The position numbers were made by a program, and so were the translations under genes. Positions 45,601 to 57,776 of a DNA stretch of 64,000 nucleotides are shown here, piece by piece. The number at the start of each line of letters is the position of its first letter. Positions within the stretch are counted from its first letter, which is position 1. Source of the stretch: Maylandia zebra (lineage: Eukaryota; Chordata; Actinopteri; Cichliformes; Cichlidae); NCBI RefSeq assembly GCF_041146795.1, contig NC_135168.1, positions 41,787,870 to 41,851,869 of the forward strand, in the 5' to 3' direction. The notes beneath the pieces are model-generated. The model ran no database searches, was not told the DNA's origin, and saw only the letters and a list, made by a program, of their open reading frames with translations.

Positions 45601-47246
45601 TAAAAAGCGATATGAAGATTGGAAGAGCAGACTGTGCATACACCGTAAAGGAAGCACAAACTTCCTCTAGAGCTGGTCCTTCCTTTAATACCATCTGATT
45701 TACAAACAACTCTGGTATGCATTTGAACCCATAATCGCAGAACAGATACTGTGTGCCTTTATCATAAAGCATTGACAGCTATTACAAAGTTTTTGTAGCC
45801 TTCAGGCTTTCAAGGATTTTCATAAGACAAAACATGAGATCTAATCAATGTCAGCACGCCCTGAAAAAGGAAGGAAAACATTTAAGAACTGCTTACAAAA
45901 GTGTGCCAACATTTCTCCTCTACTGTAAAAGTGTGACTTGATCAAACAAACAAAAACAGGTCCATTATTTTCTAACTGCTCAAATAAGCGCTATGGTAAA
46001 GAAAAATGGCACATGATAACAGTGGGACCACATAAATTATTAGTCTGGAAAACAAAACAAGTGGGAGTCACAGCTAAACCTCTAAAAAGCTTTAAATAAA
46101 TGTAAGAAAATACCTACTTATAATAGTCCCTCTTTTTTTAATTTATTTGAAAAAGAAAATGTAACGTCTTATAACATCTGCACAAAATCCATTATTGTCA
46201 TTTAGCAAATCTGCTAAATGACAACAAAATAAGTGCTCTCAGTTGTCAGATATAATGACATATTGACAGCATCAGAGCTAAAATGTGTCAGTTAATGGCC
46301 AAATGGTCAAAATGTATCCACTGTCATTTTGAAAAGCCATCCTAAGCCAACCTGTCAGCTTCCTGCCAAACCTGGAAGCTCTGTGGAGCAGCCATAACAA
46401 TTTCTAACGTACAACACACAAATTTGCAAGTCTAATAGATACAACATGCAGCACCAACACACAGACAGTTAAGACTGATGCATACAGCAGAAATGAATAT
46501 CGACTTTTAAACAGCCATTCATCTAGTAGAGTTTAAAACAAATGAACACTGAGGATGCGACATGATCACAAAAGAAAAGAATCTGATCTTAAAAAACAAA
46601 ACAAAAACTTGGAGAAGAAAACTTGTTTAGAGGACTATGCAACACATGCACAATGCTGTGAAGGGATAAGAAAATTACTGAAATTCCACAGCAGGGGAGA
46701 ATGAAAAATGAATGCGAGTCAGAGTGCGTCTGGTGAGTGACACTGTAGGCATGCTGATAGGTTTTGAAGGCATGTAATGATAAATTTGCAGATGAGAGTT
46801 AATGAGTCAGACATATGTTATCAGAGTCCATAAAGAAAGATCTAAAAAAAAAAAAAAAAAAAAAGTTACAAGAATGACGCACAGAAACGCCCTTGCTGAG
46901 CACTGGATGGGAGGAGGTGGGACCAAGGAGATAGGGGATGAGTGATGGACGGATGAATGTCAAGAGACAAACGATGCATGAACTCACGCCAAGGGTTGGA
47001 TGGAGGGAATAATGATCCATACAATCAAAGACGTAGAGGTGTTGAAATGACTCAAGATGGGAATATTTGGGTTCTTTGGGGAGTTACCTGTGTGTGAGGG
47101 AGGGGACGACCCAAGGTTGAGGGGCTAGTGGCGGGGAGGCCCACTCTCCTCCTCTCCTCCTCCAGCGCCCTGGTCAGCTGTTCAAACTGCACCTCCTGCT
47201 CCCTGACCGACTCCAGCAGAGCCGCTGCGCTCTCGCACTGCTCCAT
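39605..47246 (-). CDS. ctnnd1: Catenin delta-1 (p120-catenin), spliced
   Basis: Nineteen coding exons on the minus strand: 47246-47088, 45008-44940, 44847-44728, 44617-44355, 43776-43495, 43391-43154, 43038-42816, 42655-42460, 42345-42228, 42103-41950, 41758-41741, 41462-41394, 41290-41163, 40993-40843, 40735-40543, 40365-40157, 40056-40015, 39913-39846 and 39664-39605. They join in frame to 919 aa (human 968). The N-terminal coiled coil reads SVREQEVQFEQLTRALEEER. A Tyr/Gly-rich regulatory region follows (YGLEDDQRSMGYDEYGM). Armadillo repeats start near residue 338 (WRQPELPEVIAML) and include GALKNISYGRDQDNKIAIKN, TLWNLSSHDSVKMEIVDHAL and ENCVCLLRNLSYQVHREIP. CAGRWTYGRYIR separates it from ARVCF. 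The protein binds the cadherin juxtamembrane segment, stabilises junctions and modulates Rho GTPases and Kaiso. The ATG sits five bases after an acceptor. Confidence 0.94.
41741..41758 (-). other. ctnnd1: 18-nt microexon of ctnnd1, equivalent of exon C
   Basis: The exon adds DEWFSK between GSRKGK and GKKDVDDG. Acceptor TGTTTAG and donor AAAG|gtaaga are both present. In mammals the corresponding six-residue exon C interrupts a basic nuclear-localisation signal in the Arm domain and is alternatively spliced; skipping it here keeps the frame and rejoins KGK to GKK. Confidence 0.85.
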
Positions 47247-47251
47247 ACACA

Positions 47252-50200
47252 CTACACAGCCCCAAGGGGAGAGAAGGGGGCGTTACACACATGCATACAG
47301 CCCTAAAACAGGCTACAGCAGTGGGAGAGGGTGTATAACAAAAACACACTCTCCAAACAGAGTACAGCGAGATCCAGCTGATGCATGATTTGAATGGGGA
47401 GGTGGTTATCCTCAGATCTTGCTTGGTAACTAAGACAGAGGTTTTTTAGAGAGCTACGGGATTTCACAAGAGTTCTCTTCATGATTTGGCTTCAGTGATG
47501 AAATTACAATGGTTAGCGTAAAGACACGCCTCCAACTGAACGTCAACCAGAGAACTTTCCCAATACACTAGAATTTTACAGGAAGAGACTTCCTGTCATG
47601 TCCATTTCATTCATCTCCCCCCCCCAAATGTCACAACTATGAGCAATATTTCCCACATATTCACACGTCATCAACAGCAACAGACAAGGATTCTACACAC
47701 ACAGACAAAAAAATAAATAAATAAAATTAGGTGTTCCTCTTGCACTCTGTCGCATTTCCGAGCACTTTGTGACAAATACAAGACAGAGCAGTTGATTCAT
47801 TTTCCTTGTCAGTCACATCCTATGGGGCTCAACTGAATGAGAGACTGCTTAGAAAACCAGTACCAGCGACTGGTCAGCCTGCAGGCAGAAAACTTTGTAA
47901 CAGAGAACTTTTGCAAAATACAAGGAAGGGAAAAAAAAAAAAAAAAAAAAAAAGATGAATTGAGGAAAACTGATTTTAAAAAAATAAATGTCTTTTTTGG
48001 CTAAAATAAATATATTTGCATGGCCAACCAATTTAAATTCTGCGTGGGAAAATTTACCGTGTTCAAAGGATTAAAACAAGAAAAAGAAAAAACCCTGAAA
48101 TCCCAACTTCACTGGTAAACTGCAGCAGAGGTTTATAGCACTTAACCATAAACGTTTGTTAAATCATAAAACGTGGATATGTAGTATTTTATCACAACAT
48201 TACGTCAATGACTGCATGCAGTTTAATACACCATCATTAAATAAACAAAGATAGCCTCTAAATTTTGACACTGTCCGATACCACACAAGAAATAAGACGC
48301 CAAGAAAAGTTTTTAAAACATGTATTAGTATCTTTGTATCACAAGACATTTCATGGATAAAGTTTCAGATAAGAGCAGAGAAAAGCTAAATGCTGTCCTT
48401 GGATAAGTCACTCCCCCCCACATTCAAGTAGAATAATTTCTGGTGATAAATAGAAAATCCTTTATATAAACAACCTTTACCCTTAGAGAATGAAGCTTTT
48501 TTTTTTACTGAAACAGGAAGCTTAACACCACAACTTACAACCTTTAACCCAAAAGAGAACTGCACACTTCTCCTTATGGGTTGACCACTAAAAATGCACC
48601 ATCTGCCTTTAAACTGGGTTCACAGAAAATCCAAAATACACACCTTAACCTGTGGGCAAGGTTTTGGTAGAAGAGGTGAGAGATCACACCAAGTTCAGAA
48701 GTGGCGCTTTAGTTGTTCATGTGTGGAAAGTGACCCAACCACCGAGCCCCAGAAGCAGGTAGAAATGGACTGCAGAGAAAGAAAGGAGAGGTGGAGGAAA
48801 GAGGGCGAGAAGTGTTTTAGAGAAGACGCATCGGCTTGAAAATCAGCAACACAGTGAGAATACCGTACAAGCGTGTCAACGGGGGTTGTTTGCTCGCTCT
48901 GTGAGGAGGAAGGCACAGCAGGGAGACAGATATACAGTAGTTTCAGCCTTTGGACACACCCTGTATTTACTCAACATTTGGCCAGAATATGGAGGCTAGC
49001 TGGGGAAGTTGAACAACCTGCACCTATTTCTAGGTTGGATAACATCGATTTTCAGCATAAAGAGCTTAAGCAAAAGCAGGTTTTAGAGATTCTAACATAT
49101 GTTCTTCTTACTACCTCTTCTTTTTGCCCTTTTTTTAATCCAAACTTTTCTCTCTAATCAGTTTTCACCCTACCTGTAGCTCCGAGCATTAATTCCCAAA
49201 TCTCCTAACTGCCTTATATCCCCTCCCTCTATATCCTTTGTTATTGTACCTTAAAAAGAGACATTGTTATACCAGAGGCAAGCAACTGGATAGTGGAGAC
49301 TCAGATCCTCTTATCTGGTGATACACCCTGTTCTGCAGCGGCCCAGCTCTTCATGAGGTGAATAAACCCGCTATTGCTACACACCTGCATGACCGGTTGG
49401 ACGAGGTGGGGGGGTGACTAAATTTCAGTCACACTGTCTGGCGCACATGCACCAACGCAGCTGAAAGTTTGAACAAGAAACAGGGCCCTGCATTTACACT
49501 TCAGATAACAGGTGTAGAGCAAAGCACAAAGCAAGCATTGGGGCTCAAGATGTGATGATGAATGACTCGTCGTTTGACTTTCATGACCCAGCATGAGCTT
49601 ATAAAGAAAATAATTAAAAACAAAACTATTACCACACACTATTACCACACAGTAAGATCATTTTCTCAGTTTCATTTTACCTAGTAAACTGACAGCTGCA
49701 GTGCCTGTCTGTTCCTGTACGAATTTCAAAATAATGACTAACAAAGCACACGACATTTAAAAAAAGAAAAACATAAAATAAAATCCCAGAATGGGGTGTG
49801 TTCAGTATGGGAAAAGAGGGAGGGAAAGTGGGATGACCTGATGAGGAAACCAGGCGTGGCTTAAGTGTTTCCTAAGACAAAGGAATCCACGAGAACCAAA
49901 ACCAGCATTTGCATGTGGGATAAGGCTGGCTGCCAGGAAGTGATATGATGTCACCTCATTGACTCACAGAGAGTCATAACCTCCTACCTGAGCAAATCAC
50001 AAACTGCTGTCGTGTTACCCACATGCCTTTATATGGTCACAGACCAGACAGGGTTGATTTCATCCTTTAGAGATTGAGATGAACAGACTTTTAAGAGCTG
50101 GAAACAAATAAAACAGATGGACTTGTAGGAAAGATGAGGGAATGAGAGGGTGAAGCTTGGGGGGGTTGGGGGCGATAAGGAAAGGAGTGCTGAATCAAAG

Positions 50201-50580
50201 ATAAAAGCTAATCTTGCATTCCTAGCATTGTCTCCTGCCAATTCAGCACAGCAGCCCACCCACTCATCCAGTGTGGAACAGGCTAAGGAGGACACTAGCT
50301 AATAATCACTCAGAGATCAGAGTTTACTGTGCTTTTGTGGCACTTCAAGGTAGGTTTACTGGTCATTGTGACCCAAACACAGCAAAATAAACTAATCAAG
50401 TCTCTAAAGCTGCTCTGTTTACATAGCTTTGTGATAAACTCGCATAGTCTCAATTCTTGGCTTGTTAAAATCATTAATATTATCATTACCTGTCTGTAGG
50501 CCATCTTATTGAACTAATGAGCACTAATGCCATTTGCACAAGATTAATTATAAACCATGATGGATATTTCTTGGCAGGCG

Positions 50581-50639
<59 letters not shown>

Positions 50640-53600
50640 ATATATATATACACACACACATACACACTGTGTGTGAGCAAGTGTGTTATTGTGGTTTAAC
50701 CACAGCCAGGAGGGAATTTGCAGCTGTCAGCCTGGGAGGCTGGAGGAACAATGAGAAGTTTGTGCAACTGAGAGCACAGGCGCAAGTGTGAAAAGGGTTT
50801 GGGAGCAAGAAAAAGATCATAGGACACATTTGACTGTGCACGCATCTGTGTTTATAATGTCACTCTTTACATGCGCATGGCTTCTGTCCTCCATCCGACT
50901 CTCTCTCTCACAGCTGTTAGTTTTGGCCTTGAAAGTCAGCGCAGAGTTTCGCTGAACAATGAAAACAATCAATGTCGTCCCACTGCCGCTCCCCTTTCCC
51001 CTCATAGCCACTTCCTGAGAAACAGGATGTTATGAATTCGACATCAGAGCTGAGGAGAGGTCCGCAATGGCATCTTTGGCTCACTATAAATCCTCTACCC
51101 CAATAGAACCAGTTGTACACAAACCTTGAAAACCTACCTAAGGTACACTTTCATAAACCACCAGCTGATGGTTGTCTTCTTCCATCAACAGAGTGTTTTG
51201 CTGCGGCGAAAATCCCCCATGGTCAATATGTTGATCACACGACCACAAGGCACTTCCCACCCTGCCAATATTGTTCTCCATTTACTGGTTTCTGTTCTGC
51301 TTTTGTGAACTTTGGGAACCAATTTTTATGAACCTGCATAGCTAAGTCATCGCAATTTATTTTAAAATAAGAAGTTAGTAGAGCATTTTCTTTTTTAATA
51401 TAAAATCTGGGATAACATCAGAAAAACTCTGACACACTGACATTATCATGAGTTCCCTTTTCTAATGCTAAATGTGAGAAAGAAAGTGAGAAACTCAGCA
51501 TCACGGCTGCTCCAGCTACTGGAAATGATCTTATGAGTTAGGTGTCATTAGGTGTAAGGCCAGATCGTGCACAGGGCAGCAAACACGTGGCGTGTCCGCA
51601 TATCGTAAACTTTGGACGGTTACATGCTCTGTTCTCACATGAGGTACATCAAACATTACTTTCACTCGAATCTCCTAGAGATTACAAGTACAAAGTCATT
51701 CACTTTAATCACAGTTATGCTTTTAAATAATACTAAAACAAGAAAATTATTGTTTTGCTTTTTAGCGCATTTTCCTTTATTTGGTCCCAAAAGTACGCCT
51801 GCAACTACCTGAAAACTCAAAGTTTCTGCTTTTTAAAAGTTTAATAAATCCACTAACCAAAATCTGAGTAAGCAGACGTTGTAACTTTATAACTGAGCAC
51901 TTCAGACTGGTTAAAAGACTAGTTCATGTCTGATGCAACCAAATTAAATGTTTGCGGTGACTGTTTGCAGGCTCCATCTAAAATCAGTCTATTTTTGGGC
52001 TGTTGATTCAAGAAGCAGAGTGGTCTAACCACTGAATCAGATCACCATCTTCTCTTGGGTTTCAGACATTGTGGTCTGACATATATACACATACATACGT
52101 ACATACACACATACACACACATATATCTGTCAAAAACATATGCCCAGAAAGACCAACCTAAGACAAAACAAAGTGCCAGAGGAAACAAATGGAGCAACCC
52201 TACATGTGGACTTCAGGTACAGAGTCACAACATGGACTTATACACATTTTTAAAAAGTCTATGTAACTACAAAAACAAGTTTTCCTATTTTGTTCTTTAA
52301 AAGAGCCACACTGTTCCAAGTCGACCATGACAAGGAGAAGTAAAAGAGGTTCAACGTGTCAAGTACCGTGCCTTGAGGTCAACTACAACATCTGATCGAA
52401 CACTGACACACCACGAGTCAGACAGCTCCATCTGATTCTGCACCCATCAGTCAACGTGACTCACTCACTCCTGTCAGGGGATATCTGATCATACTCACAT
52501 GTAAGCAACAATATAGCCTCTGTCCACTTAATTAAAATCTAGTCAGTAACAGAGGCACCTGCACCAGCTCCCACTGAAACAAGATATTCACTGCTGAAAT
52601 GCACATCTGTTCACACATCTCAAAGTAACTAACTGCAATTTGCTCTCAAGTCAGTTTGATGCCACTGGTGGTAGTTTAAGCTGAGCATGGCTTGTAATGG
52701 GATTGAAGCTTTAGCCTCCTAATCCACTTACATCCTAACGCACACACACAGTTAACATGCACGAACGTAGATGGGGACACACACACACACACGGCCCTTC
52801 GGGGATTAACCTGTACACCTCAAGAGAGCAGACACAATTGTAGTCTGTGTCGGCAGCACGCATCAACAATCAAACAAGGACTTGCAGACAGTGTGGTGGC
52901 ACCTGGAACACATGAGTCAGCTACAGGTAAAGTGATAGGTACAGGAAGCCCGTGTAAAACACATTGTGTGCATTTGTGCCTTAATGAAACCAGTGTTTGT
53001 GAGTTCAGGCACACAAACAGGCTGACAGTTATCCCCACCCAGGCACTTTCCTAACAAAAACAAGTCCACACAGGACTCACACAACAGGTTCACAGGCTGA
53101 CAAGCTAATAATCCCAGGATGTGTGGCAGGCTGCAAATGGAAGACCATTAACCTCAGAGAGTTCTGCAACATATACATACACGTCTAACCAAACAGGTTT
53201 CCAATTATGCTCCGGGACACGGGAGAGCTCCTAATCGTAATTACCGTCAAGCCTGTGCAATCTGCTCCCTTCTCCAGCTGAAAAATATGGATGCTACCCG
53301 CAGAAAGGAGGCATCAGCTGCAACGATAAGTAGGTCAAACCACAGTTAAGTGCAGACAGGCAAAAAAGAAAAAACGCTCGAGCATCACACTGCCATATCT
53401 GCTTGAACACCCCAAAACCTATCACCTGCAAGATCAGCTAACTGCTAGCACCCCTTCTGAAATCCCACGCAATGTCGGGAATTGATTTGCTAGCGTTAAG
53501 ATAGCAGCGTGGGGCAGGAGCGACGCGGTGAGCTGGCACACAGAGACATAAATAAAAGGCGAACAAAGACCACGCATTTGACTTACTCTGTAGTTGCGCT

Positions 53601-54064
53601 AGCGCTACTACACAAATAAATGACAACGCCGGAGATCAAATCAGCCCAAGTTGGCGTGAATGCTCGCTCAGCACCCGCATGACCTCGTTTGGCTGTCTTG
53701 CAGCGTTAGCATCACAATAACCCACATAGCCGTCCCAGATCGCTGCCAAAAAATAGCCAGGCTAGCGTTAGGGTAGCAAAAACAGATTAGGCACGGGAAT
53801 ATTCGGTTAAAGCGTCCTTCACAGTCAGGTCTGACGGCTTTCTTTGTTTTATCTCCTGGCACCAAAGGCTTGTTTGAGTCCTGCACGGCGAGCAATAGAG
53901 GGTCTCGATTTGAACTTTACGTTAGCATCGTTAGCTAGCCGTGGAGAGTCGATGCTGTGACCACTCCTTGCCAGCGCTGCAGTGCACCCATAATTTGATG
54001 GAGGGGGGAAAAACGCGACCCCCAGCACACGCAGCCATATGGTAACATTTACGAATTTACTCAC
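47252..54064 (-). other. ctnnd1: Large first intron of ctnnd1
   Basis: This 6.8-kb intron separates the noncoding first exon from the first coding exon. It contains poly(A) runs, a (GT)n microsatellite at 50584-50635 and (CA)-rich DNA near 52080-52130 and 52780-52792. No additional coding exon could be supported; alternative first exons, common in this gene, cannot be excluded. Confidence 0.6.
50584..50635. repeat. (GT)n microsatellite
   Basis: About 26 GT units followed by (TA)n and then (CA)n (50636-50668), so the transcript could fold into a GU/AC hairpin. Confidence 0.95.
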
Positions 54065-54250
54065 CTGCTCTTGAAAAGCCTGCCCCTTCCAGACGGTCGT
54101 TTTTTTTTTTGTTTTTTTGTTTTTTTTTGTTTTTTGCCCTCTTTTTTCCCCCTCCTTCTCCGGGTTCTGGGTCAAGCTCGTTAAAGACCGAGCGACATCA
54201 CCGAGTTTTCTATCAAAAGAGAGGGCGGGATCAACGGCTACCGTAAAGAC
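54065..54250 (-). other. ctnnd1: ctnnd1 noncoding first exon and promoter area (predicted)
   Basis: A strong donor AGAGCAG|gtgagt (minus strand) at 54065/54064 defines the 3' end of an untranslated exon. The region to about 54250 is moderately CpG-containing without a TATA box. The transcription start is not determined. Confidence 0.55.
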
Positions 54251-55000
54251 GCAGGCGCACACAAAATTCCTCCTCTCATACAGGTGTTTTTACGAGCTGG
54301 GCGCAGTCGCTCAGCAGTCTGCTATCACAAAAGGAACAAAATTTTAAGTATCCCCTCCCAGATGGAACGTACACTGGCTGGTATGAGAAAGACTATTACA
54401 ACAAAACGGAAGTGAGGGATTTAAATTGTGTTGTGGAATATAGAAGCTACCTCCCACCGCCTCTTATCTCCTCCCATTCATTCCCCTCAGTGGCCACACA
54501 CACACACTGATGTCATTTCATTGATTGCCCAAGAACAATAGTCTGGGAGGAAGCACCACTTTCATGGGGAAGTACAACAACAGCATTCCTCACCAAGTCG
54601 CCAAAACTACTGGTATTAAAAACCGCTATCAACGGCCATCGTGCACATGTTACGCATGCGCTTGGTCTGCTGGTAAACATGCTTCTTTACATGAATCATG
54701 CTTGACCACAGCTATTTAAAGGATTTAAGGCTTAGTGCATGACTATACCTCTAAGGGTTTGTTTTTTATTTTTACTATTTTGAATTTTAGTGTCTTTTTT
54801 AACACTTTGAGTCAAGTCTCTTTTTTAATACAGTCTGACTTTCCAGAGCTTTCGGTAAAATCAAAGAAAAAACAAACTACAAACTCTTAAGCAATACTTA
54901 AGTGTGGGTAGGGTGGAAAGAGGAACAATGTGAGGAATTTCCCCCAGTTTCCTTGAGAGTCCCCCCACCCACAGTGATTCAGTGTGACCAGGCCTTAAGA
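54251..55000. other. Intergenic DNA between ctnnd1 and the hAT element
   Basis: No gene supported. It ends in the 8-bp target site CCTTAAGA (54993-55000) used by the hAT insertion. Confidence 0.5.
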
Positions 55001-57720
55001 CAGGGGTCACTAACAGGCGGACCGGGGTCCGAGTCCGGACCCAGTCGCCATCCTATATGGACCCGGACCTATAGTTAACAAAATATTAAATTATATTTAA
55101 TTTTGACGGGGCGATTCAATTTTAAGCAGTAACCTTACATTGTATTAGACCAGGGAACATGCTGTATTAGACCAGGGAACATACTAACCAATTGTGTGCG
55201 AGTTACGCCGCCCACGTGACACTACTTAGCCAATCACATCTGCGCATTCAAGGCGATCGCAACGCTGAGTGCAGACACAGACAGACAGAGGAAAGACATG
55301 GTGAGAGGTGAATGACAAGCGAGACGATTAACGATACAGTGAGAGAAGACGTGAGCGGGAGTCACAAGAGGTAAAACAACTATGGCGCTTTCAAAAAAGA
55401 GAAAAGTAGACACCGAAAATAGAACTTTCAAGACTGAATGGACTGACGCATATATGTTCATTCTTCCGGCCGCAAGCAGCAAACCAGTGTGTCTCATATG
55501 TTCAGAAACCGTGGCACTGATTAAAAGTGGCAATGTCAAACGCCACTATGAGACAAAGCACAAAGCTTTTGAACAATCATACCCACCCAAGTCTGAACTC
55601 AGGTCCCAGAAAATTAGCAGTCTCAGAGCCCAATATGATCAGTCCACAAGGATCTTAACCAGTTCTTTCACCGCCCAACAACGTGCTCATGAATGTTCCC
55701 TCAGAGTTGCTTGGATTTTAGGTCAACACAAAAAGCCCTTTGCAGGTGTTGTCAAAGAGTGCATGAGTGCAGTAGCAGAAACATTACTTGAGGGTAAACA
55801 AAAAGAAGAGCTTCATGACAAAATAAAGCAAATACCTATGTCAGCATCAACAGCCACAAAGAGAAGTGAATTATTAGCTCAGGATGTGCTATCCCAGCTG
55901 GAAGAAGCTATTCATAAGACACCATGTGTAGGCTTGGCTGTAGATGAGTCCACTGATGTGTCTGACAATGCTCAGCTGTTAGTTTATGTAAGGTTCTTCA
56001 ACAATGATAAGAAAGAGTTCTGTGAAGACCTGCTAGGTGTAACTTCCCTTCACAGCACTACAAGAGGAGAGGATATTTACCTGGCCATTAAGGAAATGTT
56101 AACAAAGCGAGGAATAGAGCCAAACCAAGTGGTTTCAATAACCACAGATGGAGCCCCTGCTATGATGGGGAGAGAGAAAGGAGCTGTAGCAAGAATGAAA
56201 GAGGACAATCCCGAGCTAATCTCTTATCATTGCATTATTCATCAGTCAGTGTTATGCTCCACCCTGTCAGACGAGTATGCTGAGGTGATGAAAACAATGA
56301 TGAAAATGATTAATTTTCTCAGGGCATCTTCTTCTTGTCAGCATCGCATGCTCAGGGAATTTCTCAGAGAAGTTGATGCACACGCTGATGATCTTCTGCT
56401 TCACAACAATGTGAGATGGCTTAGCAAAGGCAGGGCATTGGAGCGATTTTGGTCCATCAGAAGTGAAGTAGCAGCTTTCTTGGAAGAGCTGGAAAGTCAA
56501 AAAGCAACAAACTTTTCTCTCTTTTTAAATGATGGGAAAAACATGGATATTGTGGCCTTTTTGGTTGATATCACTTCACACCTGAATGAACTGAATTTGA
56601 AGCTGCAGGGCAAGGACAATTCAATTTGTGAACTGATGACAGCTGTCCACTGCTTTCAGAGGAAACTTGAAGTGTTCAAAGAAGACCTGCAAGGAGACTA
56701 TGCACACTTCCCAACAGTGAAGGAACAGGTTCAGGGACAGAGAGATGTGTCCTCTTTTGTTGACTTTGTTGATAAGCTGATTGAAAACTTCAGCAAACGT
56801 TTTGATAGCTTCAGCTTTGGACAGCAGCTCACCATGTTCATAAAGAACCCATTTGCCATCACTGATGTCAGAGGGTTCTCAAAGGAAGTCACACAGCACT
56901 TCAAGTGGGCAAATGCTGGGCCTCTTCAAATGCAACTAATTGATCTCCAAGCAGATGTGGCCCTGAAAGAGCAGTTTGGAAGAACTGAACCTGCCACTTT
57001 CTGGCCCCAATTGGTCTCTGAGACAGCTTTCCCAAATCTGAGGAAAGTAGCCCTGTACATCTTGACCATGTTTGGCTCCACATACAGCTGTGAGGCAGCT
57101 TTCTCCACAATGAACATAATAAAAACTAAATATCGTTCCAGGATCACCAATGAGCACCTACACATGTGTATGAGAATGGCCCTGACACCATTCCAGCCCA
57201 GATTTAAAATCCTAGTAGAGCGAACTAAAGCTCAGTTCTCTCACTGAACAACAGAAAGTTGGGACGTGGAATATAAGGGGGAAAGAAAGAGAAACTGTAA
57301 AATTATTAAAATGTTTTGATGTTATCTGTTGAAAATGTATTGAGACTGTTTAGTCGAGATGTAAAATGTAAAGAAAAAGGGAAACTTTTTTTTTCTGAAA
57401 TTAATCACTTTGTTTTAAGATGCACAATTTAGCCATTTTATTTATTTTCTCTAATTCATTTTAAACAGCAGCCCTATTTCTAATGTAGGCCTACTGTGTG
57501 TTTCAGTGTTAACAATAAATTTTGTTGAAATGTTTTAACTTGTATTTTCATTGATTTGACAGTCTATTGTTCATACGTTCAGATATAAATAAAAATTTAA
57601 AAAAAAAGGTTGCTTCTCTATCACAATCATAACGTAAGTTAGACATTATGATGTCCCGGACCTCTGCTTGAGAAGATTTTCTCCAACTGGACCTCCTCAA
57701 ATTTTAGTTTAATACCCCTG
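55001..57720 (+). mobile_element. hAT-superfamily DNA transposon that looks complete
   Basis: The element is 2720 bp and flanked by a perfect 8-bp duplication, CCTTAAGA, at 54993-55000 and 57721-57728, the hAT hallmark. The termini are short inverted repeats beginning CAGGGGT on both ends; beyond that they match only loosely (CAGGGGTCACTAACAGG and CAGGGGTATTAAACTAA). Several GGTCCG/GGTCC motifs occur within about 100 bases of both ends, as expected for hAT subterminal binding sites. It has a single uninterrupted transposase gene in the middle and an AT-rich 3' segment with polyadenylation-like AATAAA near 57514. Confidence 0.92.
55382..57247 (+). CDS. hAT transposase (ZBED5/GTF2IRD2-related group), 621 aa
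   Basis: This is an unbroken frame of 621 residues that starts MALSKKRKVDTENR; the Lys/Arg-rich start may be a nuclear signal (KKRKV). A zinc finger of BED/SPIN-DOC type lies at about residues 37-60 (CLICSE, then KRHYETKH). The RNase-H-like catalytic core shows VDESTD near residue 186 (first Asp), TTDGAPAMMG near 252 (second Asp), the CIIHQSVLC motif near 283, NNVRWLSKG near 342, and the C-terminal dimerisation block YSCEAAFSTMNIIKTKYRSR near 568 with the expected Glu. The length and motif order fit full-length transposases that vertebrate genomes carry as ZBED5, EPM2AIP1 or GTF2IRD2-tail relatives. Inverted ends and target duplication show it is an element, not a domesticated host gene. Confidence 0.9.
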   Translation: MALSKKRKVDTENRTFKTEWTDAYMFILPAASSKPVCLICSETVALIKSGNVKRHYETKHKAFEQSYPPKSELRSQKISSLRAQYDQSTRILTSSFTAQQRAHECSLRVAWILGQHKKPFAGVVKECMSAVAETLLEGKQKEELHDKIKQIPMSASTATKRSELLAQDVLSQLEEAIHKTPCVGLAVDESTDVSDNAQLLVYVRFFNNDKKEFCEDLLGVTSLHSTTRGEDIYLAIKEMLTKRGIEPNQVVSITTDGAPAMMGREKGAVARMKEDNPELISYHCIIHQSVLCSTLSDEYAEVMKTMMKMINFLRASSSCQHRMLREFLREVDAHADDLLLHNNVRWLSKGRALERFWSIRSEVAAFLEELESQKATNFSLFLNDGKNMDIVAFLVDITSHLNELNLKLQGKDNSICELMTAVHCFQRKLEVFKEDLQGDYAHFPTVKEQVQGQRDVSSFVDFVDKLIENFSKRFDSFSFGQQLTMFIKNPFAITDVRGFSKEVTQHFKWANAGPLQMQLIDLQADVALKEQFGRTEPATFWPQLVSETAFPNLRKVALYILTMFGSTYSCEAAFSTMNIIKTKYRSRITNEHLHMCMRMALTPFQPRFKILVERTKAQFSH

Positions 57721-57741
57721 CCTTAAGACATTATAAGTGCT

Positions 57742-57772
<31 letters not shown>
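57742..57772. repeat. Poly(G) run
   Basis: About 31 consecutive G residues 13 bases after the hAT target-site duplication. Confidence 0.9.

Positions 57773-57776
<4 letters not shown>

Noticed and set aside
56267-57165. Minus-strand frames opposite the hAT transposase
   Set aside because: Shadows of the transposase gene.
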